This document shows positions 46,928 to 56,712 of a stretch of 64,000 nucleotides of DNA, piece by piece. A program made the position numbers and the translations under genes. This stretch comes from Corynebacterium macginleyi (GTDB lineage Bacteria; Actinomycetota; Actinomycetes; Mycobacteriales; Mycobacteriaceae), in assembly GCF_003688935.1 (NCBI RefSeq), contig NZ_REGE01000005.1, positions 1 through 64,000 on the forward strand, written 5' to 3'. Below the pieces are notes generated by a model. The model searched no databases. It saw only the letters and a program-made list of their open reading frames with translations, and was not told the DNA's origin. Each line of letters begins with the position of its first letter. Within the stretch, counting starts at the first letter, position 1.

Positions 46928-46948
46928 TAAACTAACTCCGATTATTTC

Positions 46949-47143
46949 TTAAGCTGGCCAAGGTTCTCTGCCGCAGCACCTACCAGTAGCCTCCGCCGAG
47001 GCAAACCCAAGGCCCAATTCATAAAGAAGGCCCAGTTCATAAAAGAGCAGCGGTGCGGCATTGAGCCAAACATTCGTATCCGGCCCCATACACGGGACTA
47101 AGATAAGGACACCGGTGAATGCCAAGCCGAGCCCGCCGAACAC
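46949..47143 (-). CDS. Small membrane protein, hypothetical, start uncertain
   Basis: The open frame from a GTG at 47143 gives 64 residues, with one or two hydrophobic segments (GGLGLAFTGVLILVPCMG and LNAAPLLFYELGLLYELGLG). In frame upstream, SEYKTPAIV continues the hydrophobic segment, but no ATG, GTG or TTG exists before a stop, so the true start is unclear. It may be a decayed gene. No family recognised. Confidence 0.3.
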   Translation of the reverse strand: MFGGLGLAFTGVLILVPCMGPDTNVWLNAAPLLFYELGLLYELGLGFASAEATGRCCGREPWPA

Positions 47144-47209
47144 GATCGCGGGCGTCTTATATTCGCTGATACCTAAGCCGCCATTGCGTTCAATTACCTA
47201 TCCAAGATA

Positions 47210-47250
47210 AACGCACTAGTCCCTTCAAGAAAGGCCTGCTGTAGTGCGTT
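47210..47250. repeat. Inverted repeat AACGCACTA/TAGTGCGTT
   Basis: A perfect 9-base inverted repeat with a 23-base spacer lies between the small hypothetical gene and the qcrB terminator. It could be a terminator or a protein site; no T run is present. Confidence 0.35.
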
Positions 47251-47293
47251 AAGACAGCAAACCCGCCACTCCAATCAATACTGTAAAAAGAAG

Positions 47294-47331
47294 AGCCTGC
47301 TGTCCACCAAGATTTAAGTGGACAGCAGGCT
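47294..47331 (-). terminator. Terminator of the ctaE-qcrCAB operon
   Basis: AGCCTGCTGTCCAC and GTGGACAGCAGGCT form a perfect 14-base stem around a 10-base loop. On the minus strand it is followed by CTTCTTTTTAC, 36 bases past the qcrB stop. Confidence 0.85.
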
Positions 47332-47367
47332 CGTCTGGTGAGCGTGTATGGAACTAACCAGGAAAGG

Positions 47368-48990
47368 TTAGATTCGACCGTTTTCTTCGTCCTCACGACG
47401 GTTAGCCTCGTTGAGGCGGCGGAACATTTCCGCTTCTTCCTCGCGGTTCTCCTCGTGAATATCGTGAACGCGGCGCATGAGTGCCGGATCATCCGGGCTG
47501 AAGATGCCCTGAATCTCGGAGTCAGCGTAACCGAGGTGGTTAAGTTGCTTCGGTACCTGAGCGCCTGCGTACTCTAGCGGTACTGCATGGCCGTGCTCAT
47601 CAACCGGGCCAAGCGGCTGGTGAACCTCAATGAAGGAACCATTCGGTAGCTGCTTAATGACACCAGTAGCAATACCATGCTCCAGAACCTCACGGTCAGA
47701 ACGCTGGAGACCAACGCAAATGCGGTAGGTCATGAAGTAAGCAATTGGTGGCAAGATAATCAGGCCGATACGCCCAACCCAGGTCATCGCATTCAGCGAA
47801 ATCTGGAAGAAGTGCGCAACGTGGTCGTTACCACCGGATAAGGTAACCAGCAGGAAGAACACGATTGCTGCGGCACCGATAGCGGAACGGGTAGGAACGT
47901 CGCGAGGACGCTGCAGAAGGTTGTGGTGAGCATCGTCACCAGTGAACTTCTTCTCCAAGAACGGGTAGGCAAACAGCAGTGCCACCATCAGACCACACAA
48001 CAGCGCGACCCAAAAAGCGGAAGGAATCGTGTAATTACCCAGGTACAGCTCCCAAGCTGGCATGACACGAGCCACACCGTCTGTCCAGAGCATGTAGATA
48101 TCGGGCTGAGAACCTGCGGAAACCTGCGATGGGTTATACGGACCAAGCAACCAGATGGCGTTAATGGTCAGCACTCCGGACATCAAAGCCAACACGCCAG
48201 CAACCATCATGCCCATACCAATTGCCTTAGTTGCGAAGACCGGCATAATGCGCACACCAACAACGTTGTTCTCGGCGCGACCCGGTCCAGGGAACTGGGT
48301 GTGCTTCTGGAACCACACCATGATCAAGTGCGCTGCGATGAGGCCCAGGATGACGCCCGGGATGACCAGAACGTGAAGGATATAGAAGCGGTCCAGCATC
48401 AAATCGGACGGGAAATCGCCGTTGAAGATGGCCCAGTGCAACCAAGTACCGATAATCGGCAGGCCTAAGATGATGGCGGACATAATGCGCAGACCGACGC
48501 CGGAAAGAAGGTCGTCCGGCAAGGAGTAACCAAGGAATCCCTCGACCATGCCCAGCAGGATAAGGGTACAACCAATAATCCAGTTGGCTTCGCGGGGTCG
48601 GCGGAAAGCACCGGTGAAGAAAATGCGCAGCATGTGCGCGACCATCGACATCATGAACAGCAGTGCTGCCCAGTGGTGCATTTGGCGGATAAAGAGACCG
48701 CCACGTACCTCGAAGGAAATATCGAGTGCCGTTGCATAGGCCCGCGACATCTCGACACCGTTAAGCGGTGCATAGGTGCCGTCGTAGATGACCTTTGTGA
48801 TGGAAGGGTCGAAGAATAGCGCCAGGTATATACCCGTTAGTAGAAGAATGATGAAGCTGTACAGCGCCATCTCACCGAGCATGAAGGACCAGTGGGTTGG
48901 GAAAACCTTATTCAGCTGCGTCCTTAACACGCCGGCGGCGCTGTAACGCTCATCCATGTTGTTGCCCATTTGGGCCAGTTTATTGCTCAT
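47368..48990 (-). CDS. qcrB: Cytochrome bc1 complex subunit b (QcrB)
   Basis: A 540-residue diheme cytochrome b of the actinobacterial menaquinol:cytochrome c reductase, part of the bcc-aa3 supercomplex. Heme-ligand helices include [20 protein letters not shown] and [20 protein letters not shown]. The Qo-site PEWY-type motif is diverged. The C-terminal extension of about 120 residues ends in a charged helix ([20 protein letters not shown]), as in other corynebacteria. The start and the qcrA stop share one base. Confidence 0.97.
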   Translation of the reverse strand: MSNKLAQMGNNMDERYSAAGVLRTQLNKVFPTHWSFMLGEMALYSFIILLLTGIYLALFFDPSITKVIYDGTYAPLNGVEMSRAYATALDISFEVRGGLFIRQMHHWAALLFMMSMVAHMLRIFFTGAFRRPREANWIIGCTLILLGMVEGFLGYSLPDDLLSGVGLRIMSAIILGLPIIGTWLHWAIFNGDFPSDLMLDRFYILHVLVIPGVILGLIAAHLIMVWFQKHTQFPGPGRAENNVVGVRIMPVFATKAIGMGMMVAGVLALMSGVLTINAIWLLGPYNPSQVSAGSQPDIYMLWTDGVARVMPAWELYLGNYTIPSAFWVALLCGLMVALLFAYPFLEKKFTGDDAHHNLLQRPRDVPTRSAIGAAAIVFFLLVTLSGGNDHVAHFFQISLNAMTWVGRIGLIILPPIAYFMTYRICVGLQRSDREVLEHGIATGVIKQLPNGSFIEVHQPLGPVDEHGHAVPLEYAGAQVPKQLNHLGYADSEIQGIFSPDDPALMRRVHDIHEENREEEAEMFRRLNEANRREDEENGRI

Positions 48991-50210
48991 TATGACTTAC
49001 GCTCCCAGAATGCCGGACCGACGGGCTCAATGAAGTTGCCCTCTGCAACAAGGTAGCCCTCATCGTCCACCGTGATGGGCAGCTGTGGCAGAGCACGGGC
49101 AGCCGGGCCAAAGACCGGCTTACCGTAGTGCAGTGCGTCGAACTGCGACTGGTGGCATGGGCACAGGATTCGATTAGTCTGTGCCTCGTACAACGACGTC
49201 GGGCAACCAATGTGAGTACAAATCTTGGAGTAGGCGTAGTAATCGCCGTGGTGGAAGTTTTCTTGACCCTCACGCTCGATCGCCTTCTGCGCATCGGAAT
49301 GGCGCAGACGAATCAACATCACCGCGTTGCGGTTGCCGTGGATGGAGTGCATGTGGTGCTCATATACGTCGCGCTTGGCGTCGTATAGGTCTCCGTCGTT
49401 GACGTCTTCTTCCGCGAGCGGGAAGACAGTCTCCATGCCGCCGGCAGCCAAGTCCTCGGGGCGGACGCGCACTAGGCGGGTAACACCTTCGGTGGTGTAG
49501 TGCTCACCGGACGCACCGGAGTGCTTCTCAGCAATCGTGCCAGTGTCACGGGCAAGGTAGAGCTTCACGCCCTTTTCATGCATCGTCCAACCGGAGGTCC
49601 ACAGCGTGCCGTCGCCAGCATAGTTCAGGTCGTGGCGAACCTTCCAAGGGTTGCGGATTGCGCCGCCAAGGGGCGCGATAACTGTCAAGCCGAAGAGAAC
49701 ACCGGCTCCACCGAGCAGACCCTGAATGGTCTTGCGGCGACCCAGCGTGGAAGTTTTCCACGAATCGTTCAAGAGCGCGGTAAGAGTGCGGCGGTCCACT
49801 TCATCGGAAGGACCATCATGGCGACGCTGTACCGAAATTTCTTCCGGCAAAATCTTCTTTACGTACTGGACGATGGCACAGCCAAGTCCAAAAATAGACA
49901 ATGCAGCGGTAACACCAAGCAGCGGGGTGTAAAGAGTGTGCCACAGGAGGCCATCCTCCCCGAGCTGCTTGTACTGCCAAGGCCAGAAGAGGTAGACGCC
50001 CAGGAAGCCTAGTCCGCCGATAACGGAGATTGCCAGCCAAATAGCGACATTGCGACCGGCACGCTTTTCTGCGGGGTCACCATCAACCGGGAAACGCTCC
50101 TTGCGGAACGCAACGGTAACATCATCGAGCTCGGTACCAAGTGCAGCAAGTTCATCATTGCTCATCTTATCGAGCTCTGCGTCAGTGTAATTCTTTTTCA
50201 CATTGCTCAT
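48990..50210 (-). CDS. qcrA: Rieske iron-sulfur subunit (QcrA)
   Basis: About 406 residues from the ATG at 50210 ([20 protein letters not shown]). Three membrane segments (about 60-190) distinguish actinobacterial Rieske proteins from the single-helix type. The [2Fe-2S] ligands are in [12 protein letters not shown] and [20 protein letters not shown]. It passes electrons from menaquinol to QcrC. The start overlaps the qcrC stop (ATGA). Confidence 0.97.
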   Translation of the reverse strand: MSNVKKNYTDAELDKMSNDELAALGTELDDVTVAFRKERFPVDGDPAEKRAGRNVAIWLAISVIGGLGFLGVYLFWPWQYKQLGEDGLLWHTLYTPLLGVTAALSIFGLGCAIVQYVKKILPEEISVQRRHDGPSDEVDRRTLTALLNDSWKTSTLGRRKTIQGLLGGAGVLFGLTVIAPLGGAIRNPWKVRHDLNYAGDGTLWTSGWTMHEKGVKLYLARDTGTIAEKHSGASGEHYTTEGVTRLVRVRPEDLAAGGMETVFPLAEEDVNDGDLYDAKRDVYEHHMHSIHGNRNAVMLIRLRHSDAQKAIEREGQENFHHGDYYAYSKICTHIGCPTSLYEAQTNRILCPCHQSQFDALHYGKPVFGPAARALPQLPITVDDEGYLVAEGNFIEPVGPAFWERKS

Positions 50211-51094
50211 GAGCGCGATCCAATCCACATAGCAGCGGCGCACAGGGCGCTGATACCAATAATCCACATTGCTAGGCCTTCAGCCACTGGGCCGAGACCA
50301 CCAAGGTCCCAACCGGCGGGAGACGGAGTCTCTTCTGCCGACTTCAGGTAGGCAATAATATCTTTCTTTTCATCTGCAGTCAGCTGACGGTCAGAGAACT
50401 TTGGCATATTCTGCGGACCGGTCAACATTGCCTGATAGATTTCCTGCTCGTTGGCAGGTGCAAGCTCAGGGGCGTATTTACCGGAGGAGAGCGCACCACC
50501 CTGACCGGTGAAGTTGTGGCAAGACGCACAGTTCATGCGGAAGAGTTCAGAGCCCTTAGCGACATCTTCGGCCTGAATGCGGCCGTTGTAGTTGGCGCCG
50601 CGAAGGGACTCTTGAGCAATGCTTCCGTCGTCGTTGTAGACGATATCCGCACCGCCACCATTCGCAGCAACATAAGCGGCCAGTGCCAACGTCTGCTGTT
50701 CGGTGTATCGAGGCGCCTTTCGCTCCGCCTGAGCATCGTTGGACATCATCGGCATGCGCCCAGAGTGAACTTGGAAGTACACTGAGCCGGCGCCGATACC
50801 TACGAGAGAGGGTCCACGGCCTTCGATACCCTGCAGATTGGCACCGTGACAAGTAATACAGGCGGTGTCGTAGATGTCCTTACCCTCTTGCACGAGGGCT
50901 TGGTCATCTTTTTCCGCCGTTGCGACCTGAGCATCAGGGGTCAAGGCAGAAGCCAAGACACCGGCGCCGGTCAAACCGATGGCCAAAGCGAAACCACCGG
51001 CCAGGGAGCGCTTCGCCTTACGGCGACGCCGGGTCTTCTTAGCCGTGGCAGTGGTCTGCTCCACTGCCTCGGACTGCGAATTGTTATCCATCAT
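50207..51094 (-). CDS. qcrC: Diheme cytochrome c subunit (QcrC)
   Basis: A 295-residue cytochrome cc that links the bc1 and aa3 parts, replacing a soluble cytochrome c. It has an N-terminal membrane segment (about 28-50) and two heme c motifs: CITCH (about 78) and CASCH (about 180). A C-terminal membrane helix near 270-290 completes it. A charged Arg/Lys stretch (TRRRRKAKR) precedes the first helix. It lies between ctaE and qcrA. Confidence 0.96.
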   Translation of the reverse strand: MMDNNSQSEAVEQTTATAKKTRRRRKAKRSLAGGFALAIGLTGAGVLASALTPDAQVATAEKDDQALVQEGKDIYDTACITCHGANLQGIEGRGPSLVGIGAGSVYFQVHSGRMPMMSNDAQAERKAPRYTEQQTLALAAYVAANGGGADIVYNDDGSIAQESLRGANYNGRIQAEDVAKGSELFRMNCASCHNFTGQGGALSSGKYAPELAPANEQEIYQAMLTGPQNMPKFSDRQLTADEKKDIIAYLKSAEETPSPAGWDLGGLGPVAEGLAMWIIGISALCAAAMWIGSRS

Positions 51095-51150
51095 TTTCCT
51101 TTAGATAACTCGAACACGGAAGGACTGGTTTGGGGAGAGGCTCGCCAACA

Positions 51151-51798
51151 CTACTGAATCAAGTAGATAACGGTGAACACACCGATCCACACAACGTCAA
51201 CGAAGTGCCAGTAGTAAGACACCGCCATAGCGGCAGTTGCCTGTGCCGGCGTGAATTTTGATTTAGCGATACGCGCCAAAATGATTCCGAATGAAATCAA
51301 ACCGGCGGTTACGTGCGCAGCGTGGAAGCCGGTGATGATGTAAAACACCGAACCAAAGACGCTAGATTGTACCGTAACGCCTGCGTGAATTAACTCAGCC
51401 CACTCAAACGCCATGATGCCGAGGAAGCCAACACCCAATACCACAGTGATGGTGTACCAGAGTCGAAGCTTGTAAACGTCACCCCTTTCTGCGGCAAATA
51501 CGCCGAACTGCGAGGTCACGGAGGAAGAAATCAACACTGCAGTAATGAGAAAACCCATTGGCACGTTGATATGGGCAGTATGCTCTGCCCAATCGCCTTC
51601 CTGACCGTTCGCTCGCGAGGTGAACCACATCGCGAACAGTCCGGCAAAGAACATCAATTCCTGAGACAGGAACACGATGGTACCCACGCTGACCATGTTG
51701 GGTCGATTCAGCGAGGCAATACGTGGTGCTGTCATACCTTGGTTAGAAACTACGCTCGTCACAGTCGTAATTATTGCCGTTCCAGACCCTAAAGTCAC
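51151..51798 (-). CDS. ctaE: Cytochrome aa3 oxidase subunit III (CtaE)
   Basis: Up to 215 residues with five hydrophobic segments, subunit III of the terminal oxidase. Signatures are SVGTIVFLSQELMFFAGLFA, GFHAAHVTAGLISFGIIL and YYWHFVDVVWIGVFTVIYLI. The GTG at 51798 has GGGGGGA 7 bases upstream; another GTG at 51762 (VTSVVSNQGM) resembles the family N terminus, so the start is open. It heads the ctaE-qcrCAB operon. CtaD is not in this window. Confidence 0.95.
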   Translation of the reverse strand: MTLGSGTAIITTVTSVVSNQGMTAPRIASLNRPNMVSVGTIVFLSQELMFFAGLFAMWFTSRANGQEGDWAEHTAHINVPMGFLITAVLISSSVTSQFGVFAAERGDVYKLRLWYTITVVLGVGFLGIMAFEWAELIHAGVTVQSSVFGSVFYIITGFHAAHVTAGLISFGIILARIAKSKFTPAQATAAMAVSYYWHFVDVVWIGVFTVIYLIQ

Positions 51799-52133
51799 TT
51801 CGATTCCCCCCGGTTTCCTCTATCCAATTTTTACTGAATTGCCAGCTACCAATACAGAAACACCAGGGACGCAACGACAATAATTACCTGGGAACTTTTT
51901 CAATTTCTATCCGACGTGACATCAACGCAGGTAAAGCACTTAAACTTCAGCTACAGTCACAATCCCCGCCGTTTTACATAACGAGCGCACTACGACCAGG
52001 CCGGCACCCGCAACCGGTTTCGGTAAATTTCTTAGAGAGATAAATCACATGTCAATTTTCGACAAAATAGCTGAATTGCAACTTTTGGTTGACCCCCGAA
52101 AAATACCGTTTAACGTGCTGGGATGCGCTTATA

Positions 52134-52265
52134 ATGCCACTTGAAACTTGGGCACAATCCTTCTCTTCCGCCTGTGCAACATCTCTTGACCGTTGGGAAC
52201 TTTTCGTTGCTATTTACGACGGGATCGCCAAAGCCCTCCTCACTGAGCACGGTGAGGAGGGCTGA
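52134..52265 (+). CDS. Possible 43-residue protein in the ctaE-ctaF gap
   Basis: An ATG at 52134 opens MPLETWAQSFSSACATSLDR and then WELFVAIYDGIAKALLTEHG, ending EEG. The ATG overlaps a TATAAT, so neither leader nor ribosome binding site is convincing. The last codons coincide with the terminator hairpin. It may be a chance frame in a 500-base gap, but the amphipathic mid-part and its setting amid oxidase genes make it worth recording. Confidence 0.25.
   Translation: MPLETWAQSFSSACATSLDRWELFVAIYDGIAKALLTEHGEEG
52232..52263 (-). terminator. Hairpin after ctaF
   Basis: AGCCCTCCTCAC pairs with GTGAGGAGGGCT around an 8-base loop, about 35 bases past the ctaF stop codon on the minus strand. Only a short T stretch follows. 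The rest of 51799-52298 carries the ctaE promoter region and the doubtful small frame. Confidence 0.6.
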
Positions 52266-52298
52266 GAAGTTTAGGCAGTGGCTACGACTAGATAAAAA

Positions 52299-52730
52299 CT
52301 AGTGCTTTTCTTTTGGCAGACCATATTGCAGGGACAAGCCGGTACAAGCTGCAATCAAGCACGCGGCACCCAAGGCGATGAGCCAGTAGTACAAGAAGAT
52401 GACGCCGAGACCCAAGAGGGCGATGGAACCTGTCATGGCCAATGGCCAAATGGAGCTTGGGGAGAAGAAGCCCAAGATACCAGCAGAGTCTTCGGTCTCT
52501 GCTTCTTCCCAGTCTTCTGGCAAAACATCGCTGCGGTTATCGGTGAAGTGAAGGTACCCGCCCAGCATCAGGCAAAGCACGATGGAGAGGAGCATGCCCA
52601 CGATGCCAACCCACTCGGGGCCGTAGAGGTAACCATCATCCTTAACAAAGGTGACGCCGAGGATGTAAACAATCAGCGAAACGAAAAGGTATGTTGCGAT
52701 TGAGTAAAAGACTTTCGATGTTGCACGCAT
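52299..52730 (-). CDS. ctaF: Cytochrome aa3 oxidase subunit IV (CtaF)
   Basis: A 143-residue protein with four membrane segments (about 8-27, 38-60, 95-112 and 117-134). It matches the actinobacterial aa3 oxidase subunit IV, with loop [20 protein letters not shown] between helices 2 and 3. It stabilises the bcc-aa3 supercomplex. It starts 19 bases after ctaC, which it follows in the same operon. Confidence 0.93.
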   Translation of the reverse strand: MRATSKVFYSIATYLFVSLIVYILGVTFVKDDGYLYGPEWVGIVGMLLSIVLCLMLGGYLHFTDNRSDVLPEDWEEAETEDSAGILGFFSPSSIWPLAMTGSIALLGLGVIFLYYWLIALGAACLIAACTGLSLQYGLPKEKH

Positions 52731-52749
52731 TGTGTAGTGTCCTTATCTC

Positions 52750-53823
52750 TTATGCCGCGGTCTTGACGTAGTTGTTGCCGTCGGCAGTGTCGCGCTCGCC
52801 GGAGAACGGATGGGTGGTAACTGCGTACGGATCCTGGCCAATCGCCTTCAAAGCCTCGGCGTTAGTGGCTTCCGGGTTCTTCTCGCGGAAATCCATATAG
52901 TCGTTGAAGTCCTCTGGGGACACGACACGAATTTCAAAGTTCATCATGGAGTGGTAGGTACCGCACATCTCGGCACAACGGCCCACGAAGGCGCCCTGTT
53001 TATCAATCGACTCGATCTGGAAGCTGCGCTCCTGAGCGTTGGCTTCGGGGTGGGCGTAGACGTCGCGCTTGAACAAAAACTCCGGGACCCAGAACGCGTG
53101 AGAAACGTCAGCAGAAGCCAAACGGAACTCGATTGCGGTATCGGACGGAAGAACCAGGACCGGTACCTCTTCGGTAGATCCAACGGTTTCAATCTTGTTG
53201 TAGTTGAGGTAGGAAAGGTCACCCTTGGACTTGCCATGAATTGGGTTGGGGTTATCCACACCCTCAGGGTCATGAGAAGACTTTTCCGCTTCGGCCTGAC
53301 GCGCTTCGTCTACACCGTTGTAGTTTTCACCGTTCACACGGTTTTCGGCATAGCCGAACTTCCAGTTCCACTGGAATGCGGTGACGTCAACAACGACCTC
53401 GGGATCCTTATCCAACGCGGTGACTTTCTGTTGAGTCTGCACCGTGAAGAAGAACAAGGTCATGATGATCAAGATTGGAACGATGGTCAACACCATCTCC
53501 AACGGCACGTTGTACTGCGTCTGGCGCGGGAACTCACCCTTGCCATCACGCTTAGCCTTCTTTGCACTCCAGTGGAAAATTGCGGTGAGGAATAGACCCC
53601 ACATAATGAAGCCGACAATCCAGGCTGCAACCCAGACCCAAATCCAGAAGTTGTACATTGCTTCAGCCTCAGGGGTAACACCCTTTGGCCAACCGAATCC
53701 CAGGAGGTTCTCTACAGCAGTTGGCGCCTGAACGTCACAACCAGCCAGGGCGAGACCGCCAAGGGCGAGTGCGCCAGCTACGCCCGCCTTACGAGCGAAG
53801 GTGCGCTTATTACGCTGTCCCAC
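52750..53823 (-). CDS. ctaC: Cytochrome aa3 oxidase subunit II (CtaC)
   Basis: About 357 residues from the GTG at 53823. A lipoprotein signal peptide ends in the lipobox LALAGC (Cys at about 29). Two membrane helices follow (about 50-75 and 100-125). The CuA domain has HAFWVPEFLFKRDVYAHPEA and the Cys/His/Met ligands in CAEMCGTYHSMMNFEI. A charged insert (about 150-195) carries HDPEGVDNPNPIHGKSKGD, as in actinobacterial subunits that contact QcrC. It accepts electrons from QcrC. Confidence 0.96.
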   Translation of the reverse strand: MGQRNKRTFARKAGVAGALALGGLALAGCDVQAPTAVENLLGFGWPKGVTPEAEAMYNFWIWVWVAAWIVGFIMWGLFLTAIFHWSAKKAKRDGKGEFPRQTQYNVPLEMVLTIVPILIIMTLFFFTVQTQQKVTALDKDPEVVVDVTAFQWNWKFGYAENRVNGENYNGVDEARQAEAEKSSHDPEGVDNPNPIHGKSKGDLSYLNYNKIETVGSTEEVPVLVLPSDTAIEFRLASADVSHAFWVPEFLFKRDVYAHPEANAQERSFQIESIDKQGAFVGRCAEMCGTYHSMMNFEIRVVSPEDFNDYMDFREKNPEATNAEALKAIGQDPYAVTTHPFSGERDTADGNNYVKTAA

Positions 53824-54211
53824 GTGTGTTCTGCCTTTCTGTCCACACAAACTTCTCGAATACTCACAGAGCACCCTTACCCAATCAGAATAATGGATAA
53901 ATGCTTGGTTCCCAGCCGTTTCGAAGCTAGAAAAGAGACCCAGCGCGCTCGATTAGCATTCACGTCCCAGTAGGTTACCGCCCCACCTGCACAATGTTCC
54001 AACCGTACCCCCAGTCCACACCGTCACCGTGTGCCTCAACTCACACGCAACAATCCCGGCCATCATCCGAAAGTTCGCACCCTTACGGGGAAGCTAAATC
54101 TAAGCTTCTCTACACTTTCTTTCAAGCCGTGGCGCTTTCTGGTTTCCACTCCACTCGCCGTAAAGTAGAGCAACAAGCACTAGTCGCTTAAGTAAAAGGA
54201 GCTATCTTTAC
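53824..54211. other. Divergent intergenic region ctaC/ltsA
   Basis: This 388-base gap between two divergently transcribed genes holds no convincing frame. It should carry both promoters. TAAAGT at about 54160 is a possible -10 for ltsA. No strong inverted repeat was seen. Confidence 0.5.
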
Positions 54212-56134
54212 ATGTGCGGACTTCTTGGCATGCTCGCGGCCACCGGTGACGTGGACAAATATGTTGACGCGCTGGAGCGGTCGCTTCCTTGCATGCACCA
54301 CCGCGGGCCGGACGCAGCCGGTACTTGGCATGATGGCGACGCCGCCTTCGGCTTTAACCGCCTGTCCATTATCGACTTAGAACATTCTCATCAGCCTCTG
54401 CGCTGGGGTCCTGAGGACGAACCAGAACGGTATGCCCTTACCTTTAACGGCGAGATCTACAACTACTTGGAGCTCCGCGAAGAGCTCAAGTCCTTGGGCT
54501 ACACTCTTCATACAGAAGGCGATGGCGAACCCATTGCGGTGGGCTACCACCACTGGGGCAAGGACATCGTCGAGCACCTCCGTGGCATGTTTGGCATAGT
54601 CATTTGGGATACCAAGACCAAGACTATGTTCGCCGCGCGCGACCAGTTCGGCATCAAACCGCTGTACTACGCCACCACGAAAGCCGGAACGGTCTTTGCC
54701 TCCGAGATGAAATGCATTCTGGACCTGGCCGAGGATATAGGTCTAGAACTCGACCTGGACCGCCGTGCTATTGAACACTACGTCGACCTGCAATACGTAC
54801 CGGAGCCGGAATCCCTGCACGCCAATATTCGCCGCGTCGAATCCGGATGCACGGTCACTTTGACACCGGGCGATGAAGTCGTGTCCGAACGCTACTTCAC
54901 ACCTCGCTTCCCGGTCCAGCAGGTACCAGAAGGCCAAGAACAGCACCTCTTTGACCGCATTGCGGAAGCCTTGGAGGATTCCGTCGCTAAGCATATGCGT
55001 GCCGATGTCACCGTTGGTTCTTTTCTATCTGGTGGCATCGACTCCACCGCCATCGCTAGCCTGGCCAAGCGCCACAACCCAGATCTGCTGACCTTTACCA
55101 CCGGTTTCGAGCGCGAAGGCTATTCCGAGGTAGACGTAGCCGCAGAATCTGCGGCAGCTATCGGCGTAGAACACATTGTCAAAATCGTCTCGCCGGAAGA
55201 ATATGCCGAGTCGATCCCTAAGATCATGTGGTATTTGGATAACCCGGTGGCCGATCCTTCTCTCGTTCCGCTGTACTTTGTTGCCCAAGAAGCCCGCAAG
55301 CACGTCAAGGTGGTCCTGTCCGGTGAGGGCGCCGATGAGCTTTTCGGCGGCTACACAATTTATAAGGAGCCGCTTTCCCTTGCCCCATTTGAAAAGATCC
55401 CCTCTACCCTGCGCCAAGGTTTGGGCAAGCTCTCCCGCGTGCTGCCAGAAGGTATGAAGGGCAAGTCCCTACTCAACCGGGGATCTATGACCATGGAAGA
55501 GCGCTACTACGGCAATGCCCGTTCTTTTAACTTTGAGCAAATGCAGCGCGTTATCCCATGGGCCAAGCGCGAGTGGGATCACCGCGAGGTCACCGCGCCT
55601 ATCTATGCACAGTCGGAAGACTTCGACCCGGTAGCCCGCATGCAGCACCTTGACCTATTTACCTGGATGCGCGGTGACATCCTTGTTAAGGCCGATAAAA
55701 TCAATATGGCCAACTCTTTGGAGCTGCGCGTGCCATTCCTTGATAAAGAAGTATTTAAGGTCGCAGAATCCATCCCGCACAATCTGAAAATTTCCCACGG
55801 TACCACCAAGTACGCGCTACGCAAGGCCATGGAACAGATTGTTCCCGCGCACGTCCTCAACCGCAAGAAGCTAGGCTTCCCGGTTCCCATGCGCCACTGG
55901 CTAGCCGGCGACGAGCTCTATGGCTGGGCGCAAGATACGATTAACGATTCCCAAACCGAGGATATTTTCAATCAGAAAGAAGTTCTAGAGATGCTCAAGG
56001 AGCACCGCGATGGCGTCTCAGATCACTCCCGCCGCCTGTGGACCGTGCTGGCCTTTATGATCTGGCATGGCATCTTCGTGGAAAAGCGGATTGACCCGCA
56101 GATCGAGCGGCGCGATTACCCTGTCAAGCTTTAA
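54212..56134 (+). CDS. ltsA: Glutamine-hydrolysing asparagine synthetase
   Basis: A 640-residue AsnB-type enzyme. The class II glutamine amidotransferase starts at Cys2 (MCGLLGMLAATGDVD) and continues HHRGPDAAGTW, RLSIIDLEHSHQPL and FNGEIYNYLELREEL. The synthetase half has the ATP pyrophosphatase loop FLSGGIDSTAIASLA and LSGEGADELFGGYTIYKEPL. C. glutamicum LtsA, in this same place next to ctaC, affects wall integrity and lysozyme resistance, probably by amidation of the wall (DAP) rather than free Asn supply. Function here is inferred from synteny. An AAAAGGAGC ribosome binding site precedes the ATG. Confidence 0.93.
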   Translation: MCGLLGMLAATGDVDKYVDALERSLPCMHHRGPDAAGTWHDGDAAFGFNRLSIIDLEHSHQPLRWGPEDEPERYALTFNGEIYNYLELREELKSLGYTLHTEGDGEPIAVGYHHWGKDIVEHLRGMFGIVIWDTKTKTMFAARDQFGIKPLYYATTKAGTVFASEMKCILDLAEDIGLELDLDRRAIEHYVDLQYVPEPESLHANIRRVESGCTVTLTPGDEVVSERYFTPRFPVQQVPEGQEQHLFDRIAEALEDSVAKHMRADVTVGSFLSGGIDSTAIASLAKRHNPDLLTFTTGFEREGYSEVDVAAESAAAIGVEHIVKIVSPEEYAESIPKIMWYLDNPVADPSLVPLYFVAQEARKHVKVVLSGEGADELFGGYTIYKEPLSLAPFEKIPSTLRQGLGKLSRVLPEGMKGKSLLNRGSMTMEERYYGNARSFNFEQMQRVIPWAKREWDHREVTAPIYAQSEDFDPVARMQHLDLFTWMRGDILVKADKINMANSLELRVPFLDKEVFKVAESIPHNLKISHGTTKYALRKAMEQIVPAHVLNRKKLGFPVPMRHWLAGDELYGWAQDTINDSQTEDIFNQKEVLEMLKEHRDGVSDHSRRLWTVLAFMIWHGIFVEKRIDPQIERRDYPVKL

Positions 56135-56175
56135 GCCACATTGGGAAAAGCTCCCCACTGAGCTTTAAAGACATC

Positions 56176-56211
56176 AAAGAGGGTGAGTGCTTCGCGGCAC
56201 TCACCCTCTTT
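56176..56211. terminator. Bidirectional terminator between ltsA and the HesB-like gene
   Basis: AAAGAGGGTGAGTGC pairs perfectly with GCACTCACCCTCTTT around a TTCGCG loop. A-rich and T-rich flanks on both sides fit termination of both convergent genes. Confidence 0.9.
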
Positions 56212-56224
56212 CTTATCCTTCGGT

Positions 56225-56572
56225 TTAATTGAAGGAATCGCCACACGCGCAGGAGCCGGTGGCGTTAGGGTTATCTATGGTAAATCCCTGGGACTCGATG
56301 GTGTCAGCGAAGTCTATCTTGGCGCCGGTGAGGTAGGGCACAGACATCTTGTCCACAACGAGCTTGATACCACCTACCTCATCAACCTTATCGCCATCAA
56401 GACTGCGGTCGTCGAAGTAGAGCTGGTAACGCAGACCAGCGCAGCCGCCGGGCTGCACTGCGATGCGCAGGGAGAGATCGTCGCGGCCTTCCTGATCAAG
56501 CAGCCCCTTTGCCTTTGCTGCTGCTGCCTCGGTCAGAATGACGCCGGTTTCGGAAGCTGGAGCGGTCATCAC
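56225..56572 (-). CDS. HesB/IscA-type iron-sulfur carrier protein
   Basis: A 115-residue A-type Fe-S carrier (ErpA/IscA family). The three conserved Cys are in QPGGCAGLRYQLYFDD and the C-terminal GSCACGDSFN. It delivers clusters to apo-proteins; nearby Rieske protein and respiratory enzymes are possible clients (inference). Mycobacteria and corynebacteria have it at the same place (Rv2204c). It is convergent with ltsA. Confidence 0.94.
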   Translation of the reverse strand: MMTAPASETGVILTEAAAAKAKGLLDQEGRDDLSLRIAVQPGGCAGLRYQLYFDDRSLDGDKVDEVGGIKLVVDKMSVPYLTGAKIDFADTIESQGFTIDNPNATGSCACGDSFN

Positions 56573-56712
56573 TTCTCCTCAAATTTATCGTGGTTGCCTA
56601 GCGACTACCCTACCTGCATCTACCAAGAAGGGAAAAGGTAGCCCACCGTAATAACAACGTCGTGGGCGGGCCTATTCCCCTCTTTGGGTCGAAACCTTGT
56701 AGTCTGATCAGG

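Noticed and set aside
52089-52110. GACCCCCGAAAA resembles the IS3-type terminal repeat at 517 and 2842.
   Set aside because: Only about 12 bases match, and no transposase remnant or second end lies nearby, so it is probably chance.
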